A DNA stretch of 64,000 nucleotides from an uncultured Oscillospiraceae bacterium (GCA_905197685.1 CAJJZS010000004.1:171854-235853), one strand, 5' to 3'; positions 8,821-17,361 are shown, numbered from the stretch's first letter. Translations and numbers: made by a program. Notes: generated by a model not told the origin, from the sequence alone.

Positions 8821-9699
8821 ATGATTGGAGAACAAAAAACAATGAGATCAAATAAACAATGGCTGGCAATTCTTTTGGCTGCGATGATGAGCATGAGCGC
8901 GCTGACAGGCTGCGGGGAAGACGCAGAAGACGCAAAAGATACAGCTCCCGCAACAGAGCAGCAGACCGAAGAAAACAAGGAACAGCAGGAAGAAAAGACC
9001 GAACAGGATAAGGAGGAAAGCAGCGCGGACGCTTCCGGCGCGCCGACAGAAAAGCTCAATCTCTCCGACCCGGACGGTTGGCTTCAGTTCAGCAATCCCG
9101 ACAAGGACAGCGAAGTAGCGATTATTAAAACCACAGCCGGAGAAATCGGTGTGATGTTCTTTCCACAGTATGCACCTAAGGCAGTGGAGAACTTTTTAAC
9201 CCATGCCAAAGACGGTTATTATGACGGCGTAAGTTTCCACCGCGTCATCGAAGATTTTATGATTCAGGGCGGTGACCCTAAGGGCAACGGAACCGGCGGC
9301 GAAAGCATCTGGGGCGACCCGTTTGAAGATGAATTCAGCGACAAGCTGCACAACTTCCGCGGCGCGCTGTCGATGGCAAACGCAGGTCCCGGCACCAACG
9401 GCAGCCAGTTCTTCATCGTTCAGGCTTCCGAAATTCCAACCGGTTATGAAGTGCAGATGCAGTTAAACGGCATTTCGGAAGATGCCATTAAAAAATATCA
9501 GGAAGTCGGCGGAACCCCGTGGCTGGACGGAATGCACACCGTATTCGGTCAGGTGTTTATGGGAATGGATGTTGTCGATAAAATCGTAGCGGAAACCAAA
9601 AACACAGACGAAAACGGTATGGTTCCGGAAAAAGAACGGGTTACAATCGAATCAATCAGCGTATCTCCGGCAACCGATTATTTTGAATATGCAGAATAA
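8821..9699 (+). CDS. Cyclophilin-type peptidyl-prolyl isomerase, lipoprotein
   Basis: Extracytoplasmic foldase, 292 aa. A signal peptide ends in a lipobox (LTGC) near residue 31, followed by a roughly 45-residue Glu/Gln/Lys-rich linker and a full cyclophilin domain. Catalytic segments FHRVIEDFMIQGGDP (~139-153) and GTNGSQFFIV are intact. An inserted loop ending in GGTPWLDGMHTVFGQV is shared with the next gene. Start could also be the ATG at 8842; I kept 8821 because of AGGGGAG 8 bases upstream. It presumably helps fold secreted proteins at the membrane surface. Confidence 0.92.
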   Translation: MIGEQKTMRSNKQWLAILLAAMMSMSALTGCGEDAEDAKDTAPATEQQTEENKEQQEEKTEQDKEESSADASGAPTEKLNLSDPDGWLQFSNPDKDSEVAIIKTTAGEIGVMFFPQYAPKAVENFLTHAKDGYYDGVSFHRVIEDFMIQGGDPKGNGTGGESIWGDPFEDEFSDKLHNFRGALSMANAGPGTNGSQFFIVQASEIPTGYEVQMQLNGISEDAIKKYQEVGGTPWLDGMHTVFGQVFMGMDVVDKIVAETKNTDENGMVPEKERVTIESISVSPATDYFEYAE

Positions 9700-9728
9700 A
9701 CAGCAGTAAGGAAAAGAGGAAGAGTAGT

Positions 9729-10337
9729 ATGTATCAGTTTGAAAAACCGGCAAAAGACAGCGAAGTAATTGTTATGCAGACTTCGATGGGAACCATTAAA
9801 TTAAGACTGTTCCCGGAAAAAGCGCCAAAAACAGTAGAGAATTTTGTAACCCATGCAAAGGAAGGTTACTATGACGGTCTGACCTTCCACCGCGTCATCA
9901 ACGGCTTTATGATTCAGGGCGGCGACCCGGAAGGAACCGGCATGGGCGGCGAAAGCATCTGGGGCAAACCGTTTGAGGACGAATTTGACGTGGAACTGCG
10001 CAACTTCCGCGGCGCGCTGTCGATGGCAAACGCAGGTCCTTGCACCAACGGCAGCCAGTTCTTTATTGTACAGGCAAACGACTGCGACCCGGGACTGCTT
10101 TCTCAGATGAAGGAAATCGGCGTCAATGCGCGCGGACAGGGCTTCCCGGAAGAAGTAATTGCAAAATATGAAGAAATCGGCGGAACCCCGTGGCTAGATT
10201 ACAAACACTCGGTATTCGGTCAGGTGTTTGAAGGAATGGAAGTTGTTGACAAAATCGCAGCAACCGACCGCACCGGCGAACGCGTTACAATGGATAAAGT
10301 AACGGTAGAACCTGCTGCAAATCACTTTAGCTATTAA
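9729..10337 (+). CDS. Cyclophilin-type peptidyl-prolyl isomerase, cytoplasmic
   Basis: 202 aa, no signal peptide: in effect the cyclophilin domain of the preceding gene without lipoprotein leader and linker. FHRVINGFMIQGGDP and CTNGSQFFIV are intact. The DNA of the two genes is strikingly similar around 9350-9410 and 10000-10070, pointing to a fairly recent duplication with change of cell location. It ends the three-gene cluster at a strong bidirectional terminator. Confidence 0.92.
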   Translation: MYQFEKPAKDSEVIVMQTSMGTIKLRLFPEKAPKTVENFVTHAKEGYYDGLTFHRVINGFMIQGGDPEGTGMGGESIWGKPFEDEFDVELRNFRGALSMANAGPCTNGSQFFIVQANDCDPGLLSQMKEIGVNARGQGFPEEVIAKYEEIGGTPWLDYKHSVFGQVFEGMEVVDKIAATDRTGERVTMDKVTVEPAANHFSY

Positions 10338-10345
10338 GAGAAGAT

Positions 10346-10382
10346 AAAAAGGAGTAAATCCATATTGGATTTACTCCTTTTT
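10346..10382. terminator. Bidirectional terminator
   Basis: Perfect 17-bp stem (10346-10362 with 10366-10382) and 3-base loop, with A-run and T-run ends. It separates the cyclophilin cluster from convergent mnmA. Confidence 0.88.
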
Positions 10383-10401
10383 GTTTTCTTTACAAAGCAT
10401 A

Positions 10402-11469
10402 TTAACGGGTGCCGTCTGTTTGAGAGGTGATATATCCTCCGCCCAAAACGGTGTCCTCATAGTAGATGACGCAGGACTGTCCGGGAGCGGGAGCCCTTTG
10501 CGGGGTGTCAAACACAACCTTGGCGCGGTTATCCGGCAACAGGGTGAGAACTGCGGGCGCATCGGAGGCGCGGGAACGAACCTTTACCCAAACGCGCGCG
10601 GTTTCTTTTTTATTTGGAATCAGCAGCGGGTTCGGCTGAATGACGCAGTGGTCAAGCAGAATCCCGTCGGCATATTCTTCTCCGGTGCGGGCAAGGTAAA
10701 TGCGGTTGCTGACAGGGTCGATCTTCTTGATAAAAACAGGGTATCCCAAAGCAATTCCCAAACGCTTACGCTGTCCCACAGTGTAGTGCAGCAAGCCTTT
10801 ATGGGTTCCGCAAACGGCGCCGTCCGGAGAGATAAACTCTCCGGCGCTGCATTTCCCGAGCTTCTTTTCGATAAATCCGGCATAATCCCCGTCCGGAATC
10901 CAACAGATTTCCTGGCTGTCCGGCGCATCTGCGCTGGCTAAGCCGATTTCGCGGGCAATCTGACGAACCTGCGGTTTTTCCAGTCCCTCTAACGGCAGCA
11001 GCAGCATCGAAAGCTGTTCCTGCGTTAGGCGATACAGCATATAGGACTGGTCGCGGTCCAGACAGGAAGATTTTTTGAGTACGGCGGTTCCGTCCGGCAG
11101 ATGTTCCACCCGCGCATAGTGCCCGGTGGCAATCCGGTCAAATCCCATCTCTTTGGCTTTGCGGCAGATAATGCCGAACTTGGTGGTGGGATTACAGAAG
11201 ATGCAGGGGTTGGGGGTTCTTCCCTCCCGATATTCCCGACAGAAGGGGAGAATAACATTCTGCTCAAATTCTTCATAACATTTTACAACATGCAGCGGAA
11301 TATCCAGCTGTTCGGCAACCGTTTTGGCAGCCTCTACAGCGGCTTTGTGCGCAGGGGAAAACTCCAAAACGATTCCCTCTGTGTCATATCCCTGCTCCCG
11401 AAGAAGATGGACGGCAACCGAAGAGTCAACGCCGCCGCTTAATGCGACAAGAACTTTTTTAGTGCACAT
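10402..11469 (-). CDS. mnmA: tRNA-specific 2-thiouridylase MnmA
   Basis: 355 aa. It adenylates U34 of Lys/Glu/Gln tRNAs and inserts sulfur to make 2-thiouridine. The PP-loop ALSGGVDSS is at residues 9-17; the two catalytic cysteines sit in NPCIFCN (~100) and SQEICWIPDG (~195). Its start overlaps the end of nifU by 11 bases, so the three minus-strand genes nifS, nifU and mnmA form one unit: NifS mobilises sulfur from cysteine, which MnmA uses. Confidence 0.95.
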   Translation of the reverse strand: MCTKKVLVALSGGVDSSVAVHLLREQGYDTEGIVLEFSPAHKAAVEAAKTVAEQLDIPLHVVKCYEEFEQNVILPFCREYREGRTPNPCIFCNPTTKFGIICRKAKEMGFDRIATGHYARVEHLPDGTAVLKKSSCLDRDQSYMLYRLTQEQLSMLLLPLEGLEKPQVRQIAREIGLASADAPDSQEICWIPDGDYAGFIEKKLGKCSAGEFISPDGAVCGTHKGLLHYTVGQRKRLGIALGYPVFIKKIDPVSNRIYLARTGEEYADGILLDHCVIQPNPLLIPNKKETARVWVKVRSRASDAPAVLTLLPDNRAKVVFDTPQRAPAPGQSCVIYYEDTVLGGGYITSQTDGTR

Positions 11470-11887
11470 GGCAAGCTTCAGCGTCCTTTAATTCACCGAC
11501 AAACGGAGTAGGGTCAATTCCGTTGCGGCGGTAGTAATCGGCAAGAGCGTGTTTGATTGCCTGTTCTGCCAGTACGGAACAGTGAACCTTTACCGGCGGC
11601 AGACCGTCCAGCGCTTCCACAACCGCTTTGTTGGTCAATTTCAGCGCTTCGCTGATCGGTTTTCCCTTAATCATTTCGGTAGCCATCGAGCTGGTGGCAA
11701 TAGCGGCGCCGCAGCCGAACGTTTTAAACTTAACATCGGTAATAATATCTTTGTCGATTTTCAGGTAAATTTTCATAATATCGCCGCAGGTTGCGTTGCC
11801 TACTTCGCCGATACCGTCGGCGTCTTCAATTTCACCTACATTGCGCGGATTGGAAAAGTGGTCCCAAACTTTATCGGAATACATCAT
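11459..11887 (-). CDS. nifU: Fe-S cluster assembly scaffold NifU/IscU-type
   Basis: 142 aa, a single IscU-like domain. The three ligand cysteines are seen in NATCGD (~38), FGCGAA (~62) and VHCSVLAE (~104). Start is one of two tandem ATGs at 11887 and 11884, with AAAGG 9 bases upstream; the longer open frame to 11971 has no support. It overlaps mnmA downstream and is separated from nifS by 333 bases that carry a duplicated 94-bp element, so its expression may be set apart from nifS. Confidence 0.94.
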   Translation of the reverse strand: MMYSDKVWDHFSNPRNVGEIEDADGIGEVGNATCGDIMKIYLKIDKDIITDVKFKTFGCGAAIATSSMATEMIKGKPISEALKLTNKAVVEALDGLPPVKVHCSVLAEQAIKHALADYYRRNGIDPTPFVGELKDAEACHVH

Positions 11888-11927
11888 AGTAATTGTCCTT
11901 TCTGAGTCAAAAAATATATAAAAATTA

Positions 11928-12021
11928 TAAAATTTTATAAAATCGTGTGATTGTTGCACGTTTCTGTGCAATTTTTTCAGCGTTTCGGGGTATTAGTGAA
12001 AAAGGAATTTTTTAAACCCGC
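11928..12021 (-). repeat. 94-bp direct repeat, copy 1, with palindrome (nifU leader)
   Basis: First copy of a 94-bp element repeated 168 bases away with only two mismatches. Inside is a perfect interrupted palindrome, TTGCAC-N6-GTGCAA, at 11955-11972. This copy ends 40 bases before the nifU start, so it forms or overlaps its promoter/leader. A TATAAT lies near 11928 on the minus strand but with a poor -35. The stretch 11888-12220 holds no gene. Confidence 0.85.
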
Positions 12022-12095
12022 CGAAATAAAGTGAAAATCGGTCAGCTGAAAAAGAAATACACAGAATCCAAAGACTTCTGTAAAAAGCAGAAAAA

Positions 12096-12189
12096 ATAAA
12101 ATTTTATGAAATCGTGTGATTGTTGCACGTTTCTGTGCAATTTTTTCAGCATTTCGGGGTATTAGTGAAAAAGGAATTTTTTAAACCCG
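12096..12189 (-). repeat. 94-bp direct repeat, copy 2, with palindrome
   Basis: Second copy, palindrome at 12123-12140, lying 31 bases after the nifS stop. Between the copies, ACAGAA (12061-12066) and TTCTGT (12076-12081) form a small hairpin followed on the minus strand by a T-rich run, possibly a weak terminator after nifS. Confidence 0.85.
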
Positions 12190-12220
12190 AGTTCGCGAAA
12201 CGGTGCGCAGGTTCAATCTG

Positions 12221-13414
12221 CTATAAATCGTAAGAAATTTTACCCTTCTGCATATCTTCCCACATCGGGCTCATCGAGCGCAGAGTGGATACAATTTCCG
12301 GAAGTTTTTCTAAAATATAATCGACGTCTTCATCGGTATTAAAGTCGGACAGAGAAAGTCTGACAGAACCGTGCGCTACCTCGTGAGGAAGTCCGATTGC
12401 CAGCAGAACATGGCTTGGGTCCAGCGAGCTGGACGCGCAGGCAGAACCGGAAGAAGCGGCAATTCCCGCAAGGTCCAAACGAAGCAGGAGAGATTCCCCT
12501 TCAATACCGAGAAAAGAAATGTTGCAGTTTCCGGCAAGACGATTTTCTCTGGAGCCGTTTAAGCGGCACTGCGGAACAGAAGAAAGGATACCGTCAATCA
12601 GTCGGTCGCGCATTGCGCTGACACGGCGGTTTGTTTCTTCCATGGTGTCGTTTGCAATCTTTAAAGCGGTAGCCAGTCCGACAATTCCCGCTACATTTTC
12701 TGTTCCCGCGCGTTTGCCGCGCTCCTGAGCGCCGCCGTCGATTAAGCTGGTCAGAGGAATCCCTCTGCGGCAGTAGAAAGCGCCGACCCCTTTTGGTCCG
12801 TGGAATTTGTGCGCGGAAAGGGAAAGCATATCAATATTCATTTCTTTTACATTAATTTTTACATGACCGGCAGCCTGTACTGCATCGGTGTGAAACAGAA
12901 CGCCTGCTTCCCGGCAGATTGCGCCGATTTCCCGAATCGGATAAATGGTTCCGATCTCGTTGTTGGCGAACATGATAGAAACCAGTCCGGTTTCGGGACG
13001 GATTGCCTTTTTGATATCTTCGGGGTTAATCTGTCCTTTAGAATCAATCGGGATATAGGTTACTTCAAATCCCTCTTTTTCCAGACGCTGCGCCGAGTGA
13101 AGCAGCGCGTGATGTTCGGCAACGGAGGTAATCAGATGGTTTTTTCCTTTTTTCTGCAAAGAGCGCATGATTTCTTTTACCCAGTTGTCCGCTTCTGTTC
13201 CGCAGCCTGTGAAGATAATTTCAAACGGGTCTGCGCCCAGAACGTCGGCAACATCCTGACGGGCTTTTTCTATTGCGCGCTTTGCCTGATTTCCAAAACG
13301 GTAAAGGCTGGAAGGATTGCCGTATTGCTCGGTTAAAAAGGGGAGCATGGCATCCAGCACCGGCTGAGAAATCTTGGTGGTCGCCGCATTGTCGGCATAA
13401 ACGAATCTTTCCAT
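12221..13414 (-). CDS. nifS: Cysteine desulfurase NifS/IscS
   Basis: 397 aa PLP enzyme that removes sulfur from L-cysteine as a protein persulfide. PLP-lysine is in SAHKFHGPKGVG (~205) and the catalytic Cys in SSGSACASSSLD (~327), a long-loop (NifS/IscS class I) type. The start ATG at 13414 has AAAGGA 9 bases upstream; the frame is open 18 bases further but without a site. First gene of nifS-nifU-mnmA. Confidence 0.95.
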   Translation of the reverse strand: MERFVYADNAATTKISQPVLDAMLPFLTEQYGNPSSLYRFGNQAKRAIEKARQDVADVLGADPFEIIFTGCGTEADNWVKEIMRSLQKKGKNHLITSVAEHHALLHSAQRLEKEGFEVTYIPIDSKGQINPEDIKKAIRPETGLVSIMFANNEIGTIYPIREIGAICREAGVLFHTDAVQAAGHVKINVKEMNIDMLSLSAHKFHGPKGVGAFYCRRGIPLTSLIDGGAQERGKRAGTENVAGIVGLATALKIANDTMEETNRRVSAMRDRLIDGILSSVPQCRLNGSRENRLAGNCNISFLGIEGESLLLRLDLAGIAASSGSACASSSLDPSHVLLAIGLPHEVAHGSVRLSLSDFNTDEDVDYILEKLPEIVSTLRSMSPMWEDMQKGKISYDL

Positions 13415-13502
13415 AAAATATCGTCCTTTCATTGTGCGTTATCATTTGTCCCGGCACCGGTTGAAAGTCGGCGGAAACATCTTTTCCTGTTCGGATGAGT
13501 TT

Positions 13503-13531
13503 ATTATATACCAATTCGGTGTATTTTTCAA
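13503..13531 (-). promoter_or_regulatory. SigmaA promoter of nifS with an imperfect palindrome in the spacer
   Basis: On the minus strand: TTGAAA (13526-13531), 17-base spacer, TATAAT (13503-13508). The spacer reads ATACACCGAATTGGTAT, whose ends (ATAC/GTAT) mirror each other, a usual place for a repressor. The regulator is not identified. Confidence 0.7.
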
Positions 13532-13588
13532 GAGGGAAAAAGCAGAAAATAAAATGTTTTTTTATTTTCTTATTAGCGGTGTCGCTGT

Positions 13589-14035
13589 TTACTTAAATTG
13601 CTGGGATTGTTCTACGGCAAGCCGGTCGCAGCGTTCGTTTTCGGGATGTCCGGCGTGCCCCTTGACCCAAACAAAGTTGACCTCGTGCTGTTCCAGCAAA
13701 TGTAGCAGCTTTTCCCAAAGGTCGGGATTAAGGGCAGGGTCTTTTTTGTTGCGCATCCAGCCGTTTGCCTGCCATTTTTTTGCCCATCCTTTTTGAATGG
13801 CGTCAATGATATACTTCGAGTCGGAGTACAGGGTGACGCAGCAGCTTTCCTTTAAGGCGGACAGTCCGGTGATTACCGCAGTCAGTTCCATGCGGTTGTT
13901 TGTGGTACACGCTTCTCCGCCCGAAAGTTCCTTGTTGATTCCTTTATATCGTAAAATAACGCCGTATCCTCCGGGACCCGGGTTGCCCGAACAGGCGCCG
14001 TCGGTAAAAATTTCAACCTGCTTTTTTTCCGGCAT
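13589..14035 (-). CDS. rnhA: Ribonuclease HI
   Basis: 148 aa, standard length for bacterial RNase HI, which removes RNA from RNA-DNA hybrids. The catalytic acids are visible: Asp in FTDGACSGNPGPGGYG (~11-26), Glu in MELTAVI (~49), Asp in SDSKYIID (~71) and Asp near the C-terminal CDRLA. AAAGGA lies 8 bases before ATG. It follows the acyltransferase-like gene at 14063 on the same strand with a 27-base gap. Confidence 0.95.
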   Translation of the reverse strand: MPEKKQVEIFTDGACSGNPGPGGYGVILRYKGINKELSGGEACTTNNRMELTAVITGLSALKESCCVTLYSDSKYIIDAIQKGWAKKWQANGWMRNKKDPALNPDLWEKLLHLLEQHEVNFVWVKGHAGHPENERCDRLAVEQSQQFK

Positions 14036-14062
14036 AATAACCGTCCTTTCTGTGTAAAAATT

Positions 14063-14908
14063 TTATATCCTGATTGTGCCGCAGGCAAATCCGAATGATT
14101 TTTTATGGTCCAGCGCAGAGCGCAGCAACGAAGTTGAATGTTGAAAAGCGGCAGCTTTTCCGTACGGAAACAGGTGCTTGAAAGCCATGAGGTAATCGCA
14201 GCGGGAACCGATGACCTCAAATCGCTCGGCAAATTTGAGGATATTGGAATCTTCTTTTAAGTATTGACGCATCGGAGGGTACAGCAGCCAGCTGTAGCAG
14301 ACAAACGCCCGATAAGAAACCTCGGGAAAGGTTTTTTCAAAAAAGAGCTTTGCCTGCGACAAGGAGTACTCTACCGCTTCGGGGGAGAGGTTGGCTCCGT
14401 GCGGAATGTGGCAGTTGATAACGGGGGTTCCTTTGGGCAAGGCGGCTTTTGCTTCGGGGAGAAATGTCATGAAAGGGTCTTGCCCCTCATCGGTATTGTC
14501 CAGGTAAACCATCTCAAAGGGCTGAAACTGCATTGAACCGATTTGAAACAGCTCGGCATGGAAGATATGCCGCAGCCAGATAACGTCGTCTTTGGTCAGT
14601 CCGATTTTTCCGGTGTTTTGGAAAAGAGAATTTGCGCGCAGCGAAATATCCCGGAAGGTATCTAAAATGACCGATTCCTCCACACCTTTGTCCCGATACT
14701 TCTGATAAATTTGAGGCAGAAGATAGACGAATGTAGCAAGACGATTGAGAAGAATATGCCGGCAAATCGGAAAACAAAGATATTCTCCGATGTAAGCATT
14801 TTTTGAAAATTCGGAAATGGTTGTTTCTCTTTCGGCTATTATTTGACAAAGCGCCTGCTCGATTTCGGGAGAAAAATGCAGCAGGGGAATCAGCTGTTCT
14901 AATTGCAT
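14063..14908 (-). CDS. Acyltransferase-domain (GNAT-like N/C-terminal) protein, function unknown
   Basis: 281 aa, no signal peptide. The C-terminal half has the pattern VINCHIPHGANLSPEAVEYS (about 165-184) followed by an AKLFFEKTFPE helix, which I recognise from Firmicutes proteins annotated as 'acyltransferase domain-containing' with paired GNAT-like N- and C-domains. Their substrate is not known. The N-terminal 120 residues are helical. It has its own promoter at 14953-14981 and precedes rnhA. Family call is moderate. Confidence 0.65.
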   Translation of the reverse strand: MQLEQLIPLLHFSPEIEQALCQIIAERETTISEFSKNAYIGEYLCFPICRHILLNRLATFVYLLPQIYQKYRDKGVEESVILDTFRDISLRANSLFQNTGKIGLTKDDVIWLRHIFHAELFQIGSMQFQPFEMVYLDNTDEGQDPFMTFLPEAKAALPKGTPVINCHIPHGANLSPEAVEYSLSQAKLFFEKTFPEVSYRAFVCYSWLLYPPMRQYLKEDSNILKFAERFEVIGSRCDYLMAFKHLFPYGKAAAFQHSTSLLRSALDHKKSFGFACGTIRI

Positions 14909-14952
14909 ATTGTTTGCTCCTTTCGGTCGGTGTGTTTGATAGGGATACCTTT

Positions 14953-14981
14953 ATTATATCGGATTGTACACTTCAATACAA
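14953..14981 (-). promoter_or_regulatory. SigmaA promoter of the acyltransferase-like gene and rnhA
   Basis: Minus strand: TTGTAT (14976-14981), 17-base spacer, TATAAT (14953-14958), 45 bases before the start codon. Confidence 0.7.
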
Positions 14982-15048
14982 TAGAAAACAGAATATTGCC
15001 GCCGTGTGTTTCCCATACTGGATTGGAACGGTTTTCACGATAAGGAGC

Positions 15049-15077
15049 TTGACATCTTTCATGCGGAAAGGTACAAT
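15049..15077 (+). promoter_or_regulatory. Consensus sigmaA promoter for the RNase J operon
   Basis: TTGACA (15049-15054), exactly 17 bases, TACAAT (15072-15077). The predicted start of transcription is near 15084, more than 300 bases before the coding start. Confidence 0.75.
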
Positions 15078-15083
15078 AAAAAA

Positions 15084-15399
15084 GAATACCTTATGATGGG
15101 GACTTGTGCAGTCTTTCGGACTGTATTTTTATAAAATTGTTGTAAACAGGTTTTTCCTGTTTTGAATAGAGAGAATAAAAAAGAAGGCGGAACAAGATTG
15201 TATTTCTGACAGGTCGGCTTTGAAGAATCGGTATCAATAGTTTCAAAACGACAGACGAAATCAACAGGAAGAGAATAAAGCGTGAGCTTATAAAAACGCT
15301 GCCCTTTGCCGCCTGAACACCTTTTTTCCCGAAGACGATTTTTGCAAAGACAGGCAGAAACAAACGGGAAAATGCTTGACGAATTTAGGAGGAAACAGT
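15084..15399 (+). other. Long 5' leader of the RNase J transcript
   Basis: About 316 bases of untranslated leader with no convincing gene. It opens with a hairpin (CAGTC 15109-15113 with GACTG 15119-15123) followed by TATTTTTAT, then a second one (AAACAGG/CCTGTTT at about 15144-15162). A 13-codon frame runs 15093-15134 across the first hairpin but has no ribosome-binding site. No known riboswitch class was recognised. Confidence 0.5.
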
Positions 15400-17316
15400 A
15401 TGAACGAAAAAAACAACGGGGATTCCCAGGCATCGAGAAGGAGATATTATAATCGCCGCCCGAAACAGCCGAATACGGCAGACGCTCTGGATTTAGCGGT
15501 ACAGAGCGCGATTGATTTGGTAAAAGAACCGCAGCCGGAAAAGAAACCCGCAGGAAAACAGCAGAACCGTAGCCGCAAACCGGCGCCTGCAAAAACAGAA
15601 AAGCCGGCAAAAAACCATGAAGAAAACGGCAGAGGAAGAAAGAAAAAGGACGGCAAAAAGCCGATTGTCCGCATTATTCCGTTGGGCGGTTTAAATGAAA
15701 TCGGCAAAAACATGACCGTGTACGAATGTGGAAACGATATGTTCATTGTGGATTGCGGTCTTGCGTTTCCCGATGAAACCATGCTCGGCATCGACATTGT
15801 TATTCCCGATTTTACCTATGTCATTCAGAATAAAGAGAAGGTAAGGGGTATTTTTATTACCCATGGTCACGAGGACCACATCGGCGGTATCCCCTATCTG
15901 ATGAAAGAAATCAACGCTCCGTTGTACGCAACCAAACTGACGGTCGGTTTGATTAAAAACAAACTCAAAGAACATGGACTGAGCAATCAGGTGCGCATGA
16001 CCGAGGTAAAGCCGGGCGATGTGGTAAAGGCAGGCTGTATGTCGGTAGAATTTATCCGCGTCAACCACTCGATTCCCGATGCCTGCGCATTGGCAATCCG
16101 CACACCGGCGGGCGTTATTGTGCAGACCGGTGACTTTAAGGTAGATTACACCCCGATTGAGGGAGGCGTTATCGACCTCGGACGCTTTGGAGAGCTGGGC
16201 AAAGAGGGCGTTTTAGCTTTGCTGCCGGATTCCACCAATATTGAGATGCCGGGCAGCACGCCGAGCGAGCGAACAGTGGGAGAATCTTTTAACAAGCTGT
16301 TCCAGATGGCGGGGGATCGCCGAATTATTATTGCGACCTTTGCTTCCAACATCCACAGAATCCAGCAGATTATCGACTATGCGGCAAAATATGATAAAAA
16401 GGTTTCGGTATCGGGACGCAGCATGGTAAATGTAGTGGCAACTGCGATTGAGTTGGGCTACCTGAAGGTTCCGAGCGGCATTTTGGTGGATATCGACGTA
16501 GCAAACCGACTGCCGTTTAACCAGGTTGTTCTGATTACAACGGGCAGCCAGGGAGAACCGCTTTCCGCTTTAAGCCGCATGGCGATGAGCGAACACAGAA
16601 AGGTAAAAGTAACGCCGAACGATTTTATCATCATTTCCGCCCGTCCGATTCCGGGCAACGAAAAGTTTGTCAATCGTGTGGTAAACGAACTGCTTCGTCT
16701 GGGAGCGGAAGTGATTTATGAAAAGATGTACGACGTACACGTTTCCGGTCATGCCTGCCAGGACGAGCAGAAACTGATGATTGCTTTGACAAAACCGAAA
16801 TATATCCTTCCGGTACACGGCGAGTATAAGCATCTGAAAAAATATTCGATTGTGGCAAACCAGATGGGAATTGACGAAGAAAATGTAATTATCCCGACCA
16901 TCGGAAAGGTGCTGGAAACAGACGGAGAAAAATTCCGTCTGGGCGGAGATGTTCCTTCGGGCGCGGTTATGGTGGACGGTTTGGGCGTCGGAGATGTCGG
17001 CAGCATTGTTCTGCGGGACAGAAAGCATCTGGCAGAGGACGGCTTAATTGTTGTGGTAGCGGCAATCAATACCAAGACCAAAAAGATTGTGGCAGGACCG
17101 GATATTATTTCCCGCGGATTTGTTTATGTCAGAGAAGCAGAAGATATGATTAACGGCGCAAGAGAGATTGCGAAAAATACGCTGGAAGAATCAATGAGCA
17201 GCGGTGTGCGCGACTGGACGAGTCTGAAAAACAGAATGAAGGACGATGTCAGCAAATATGTTTATAACAAAACAAAGCGCAGCCCGATGATTCTTACCGT
17301 CATTCAGGAGGCGTAA
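15400..17316 (+). CDS. rnj: Ribonuclease J
   Basis: 638 aa. RNase J is a combined endo- and 5'-exoribonuclease of the metallo-beta-lactamase/beta-CASP fold, the main mRNA-decay enzyme of many Firmicutes. An unusual Lys/Asn/Arg-rich N-terminal extension of about 85 residues precedes the core, probably disordered and RNA-binding. The zinc motif THGHEDHIGG is at about 153-162. Start at 15400 follows TTAGGAGG. It heads a run of genes through gdpP, rplI and dnaB. Confidence 0.94.
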   Translation: MNEKNNGDSQASRRRYYNRRPKQPNTADALDLAVQSAIDLVKEPQPEKKPAGKQQNRSRKPAPAKTEKPAKNHEENGRGRKKKDGKKPIVRIIPLGGLNEIGKNMTVYECGNDMFIVDCGLAFPDETMLGIDIVIPDFTYVIQNKEKVRGIFITHGHEDHIGGIPYLMKEINAPLYATKLTVGLIKNKLKEHGLSNQVRMTEVKPGDVVKAGCMSVEFIRVNHSIPDACALAIRTPAGVIVQTGDFKVDYTPIEGGVIDLGRFGELGKEGVLALLPDSTNIEMPGSTPSERTVGESFNKLFQMAGDRRIIIATFASNIHRIQQIIDYAAKYDKKVSVSGRSMVNVVATAIELGYLKVPSGILVDIDVANRLPFNQVVLITTGSQGEPLSALSRMAMSEHRKVKVTPNDFIIISARPIPGNEKFVNRVVNELLRLGAEVIYEKMYDVHVSGHACQDEQKLMIALTKPKYILPVHGEYKHLKKYSIVANQMGIDEENVIIPTIGKVLETDGEKFRLGGDVPSGAVMVDGLGVGDVGSIVLRDRKHLAEDGLIVVVAAINTKTKKIVAGPDIISRGFVYVREAEDMINGAREIAKNTLEESMSSGVRDWTSLKNRMKDDVSKYVYNKTKRSPMILTVIQEA

Positions 17317-17361
17317 TTTTCGGTATTGTGCTTTGATGAGTGAAGAAAGTAAGGCAGTGAA

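Noticed and set aside
15059..15610. 183-codon minus-strand frame over the RNase J leader and start
   Set aside because: No ribosome-binding site, no recognisable motif, and it is antisense to the real RNase J N-terminus.
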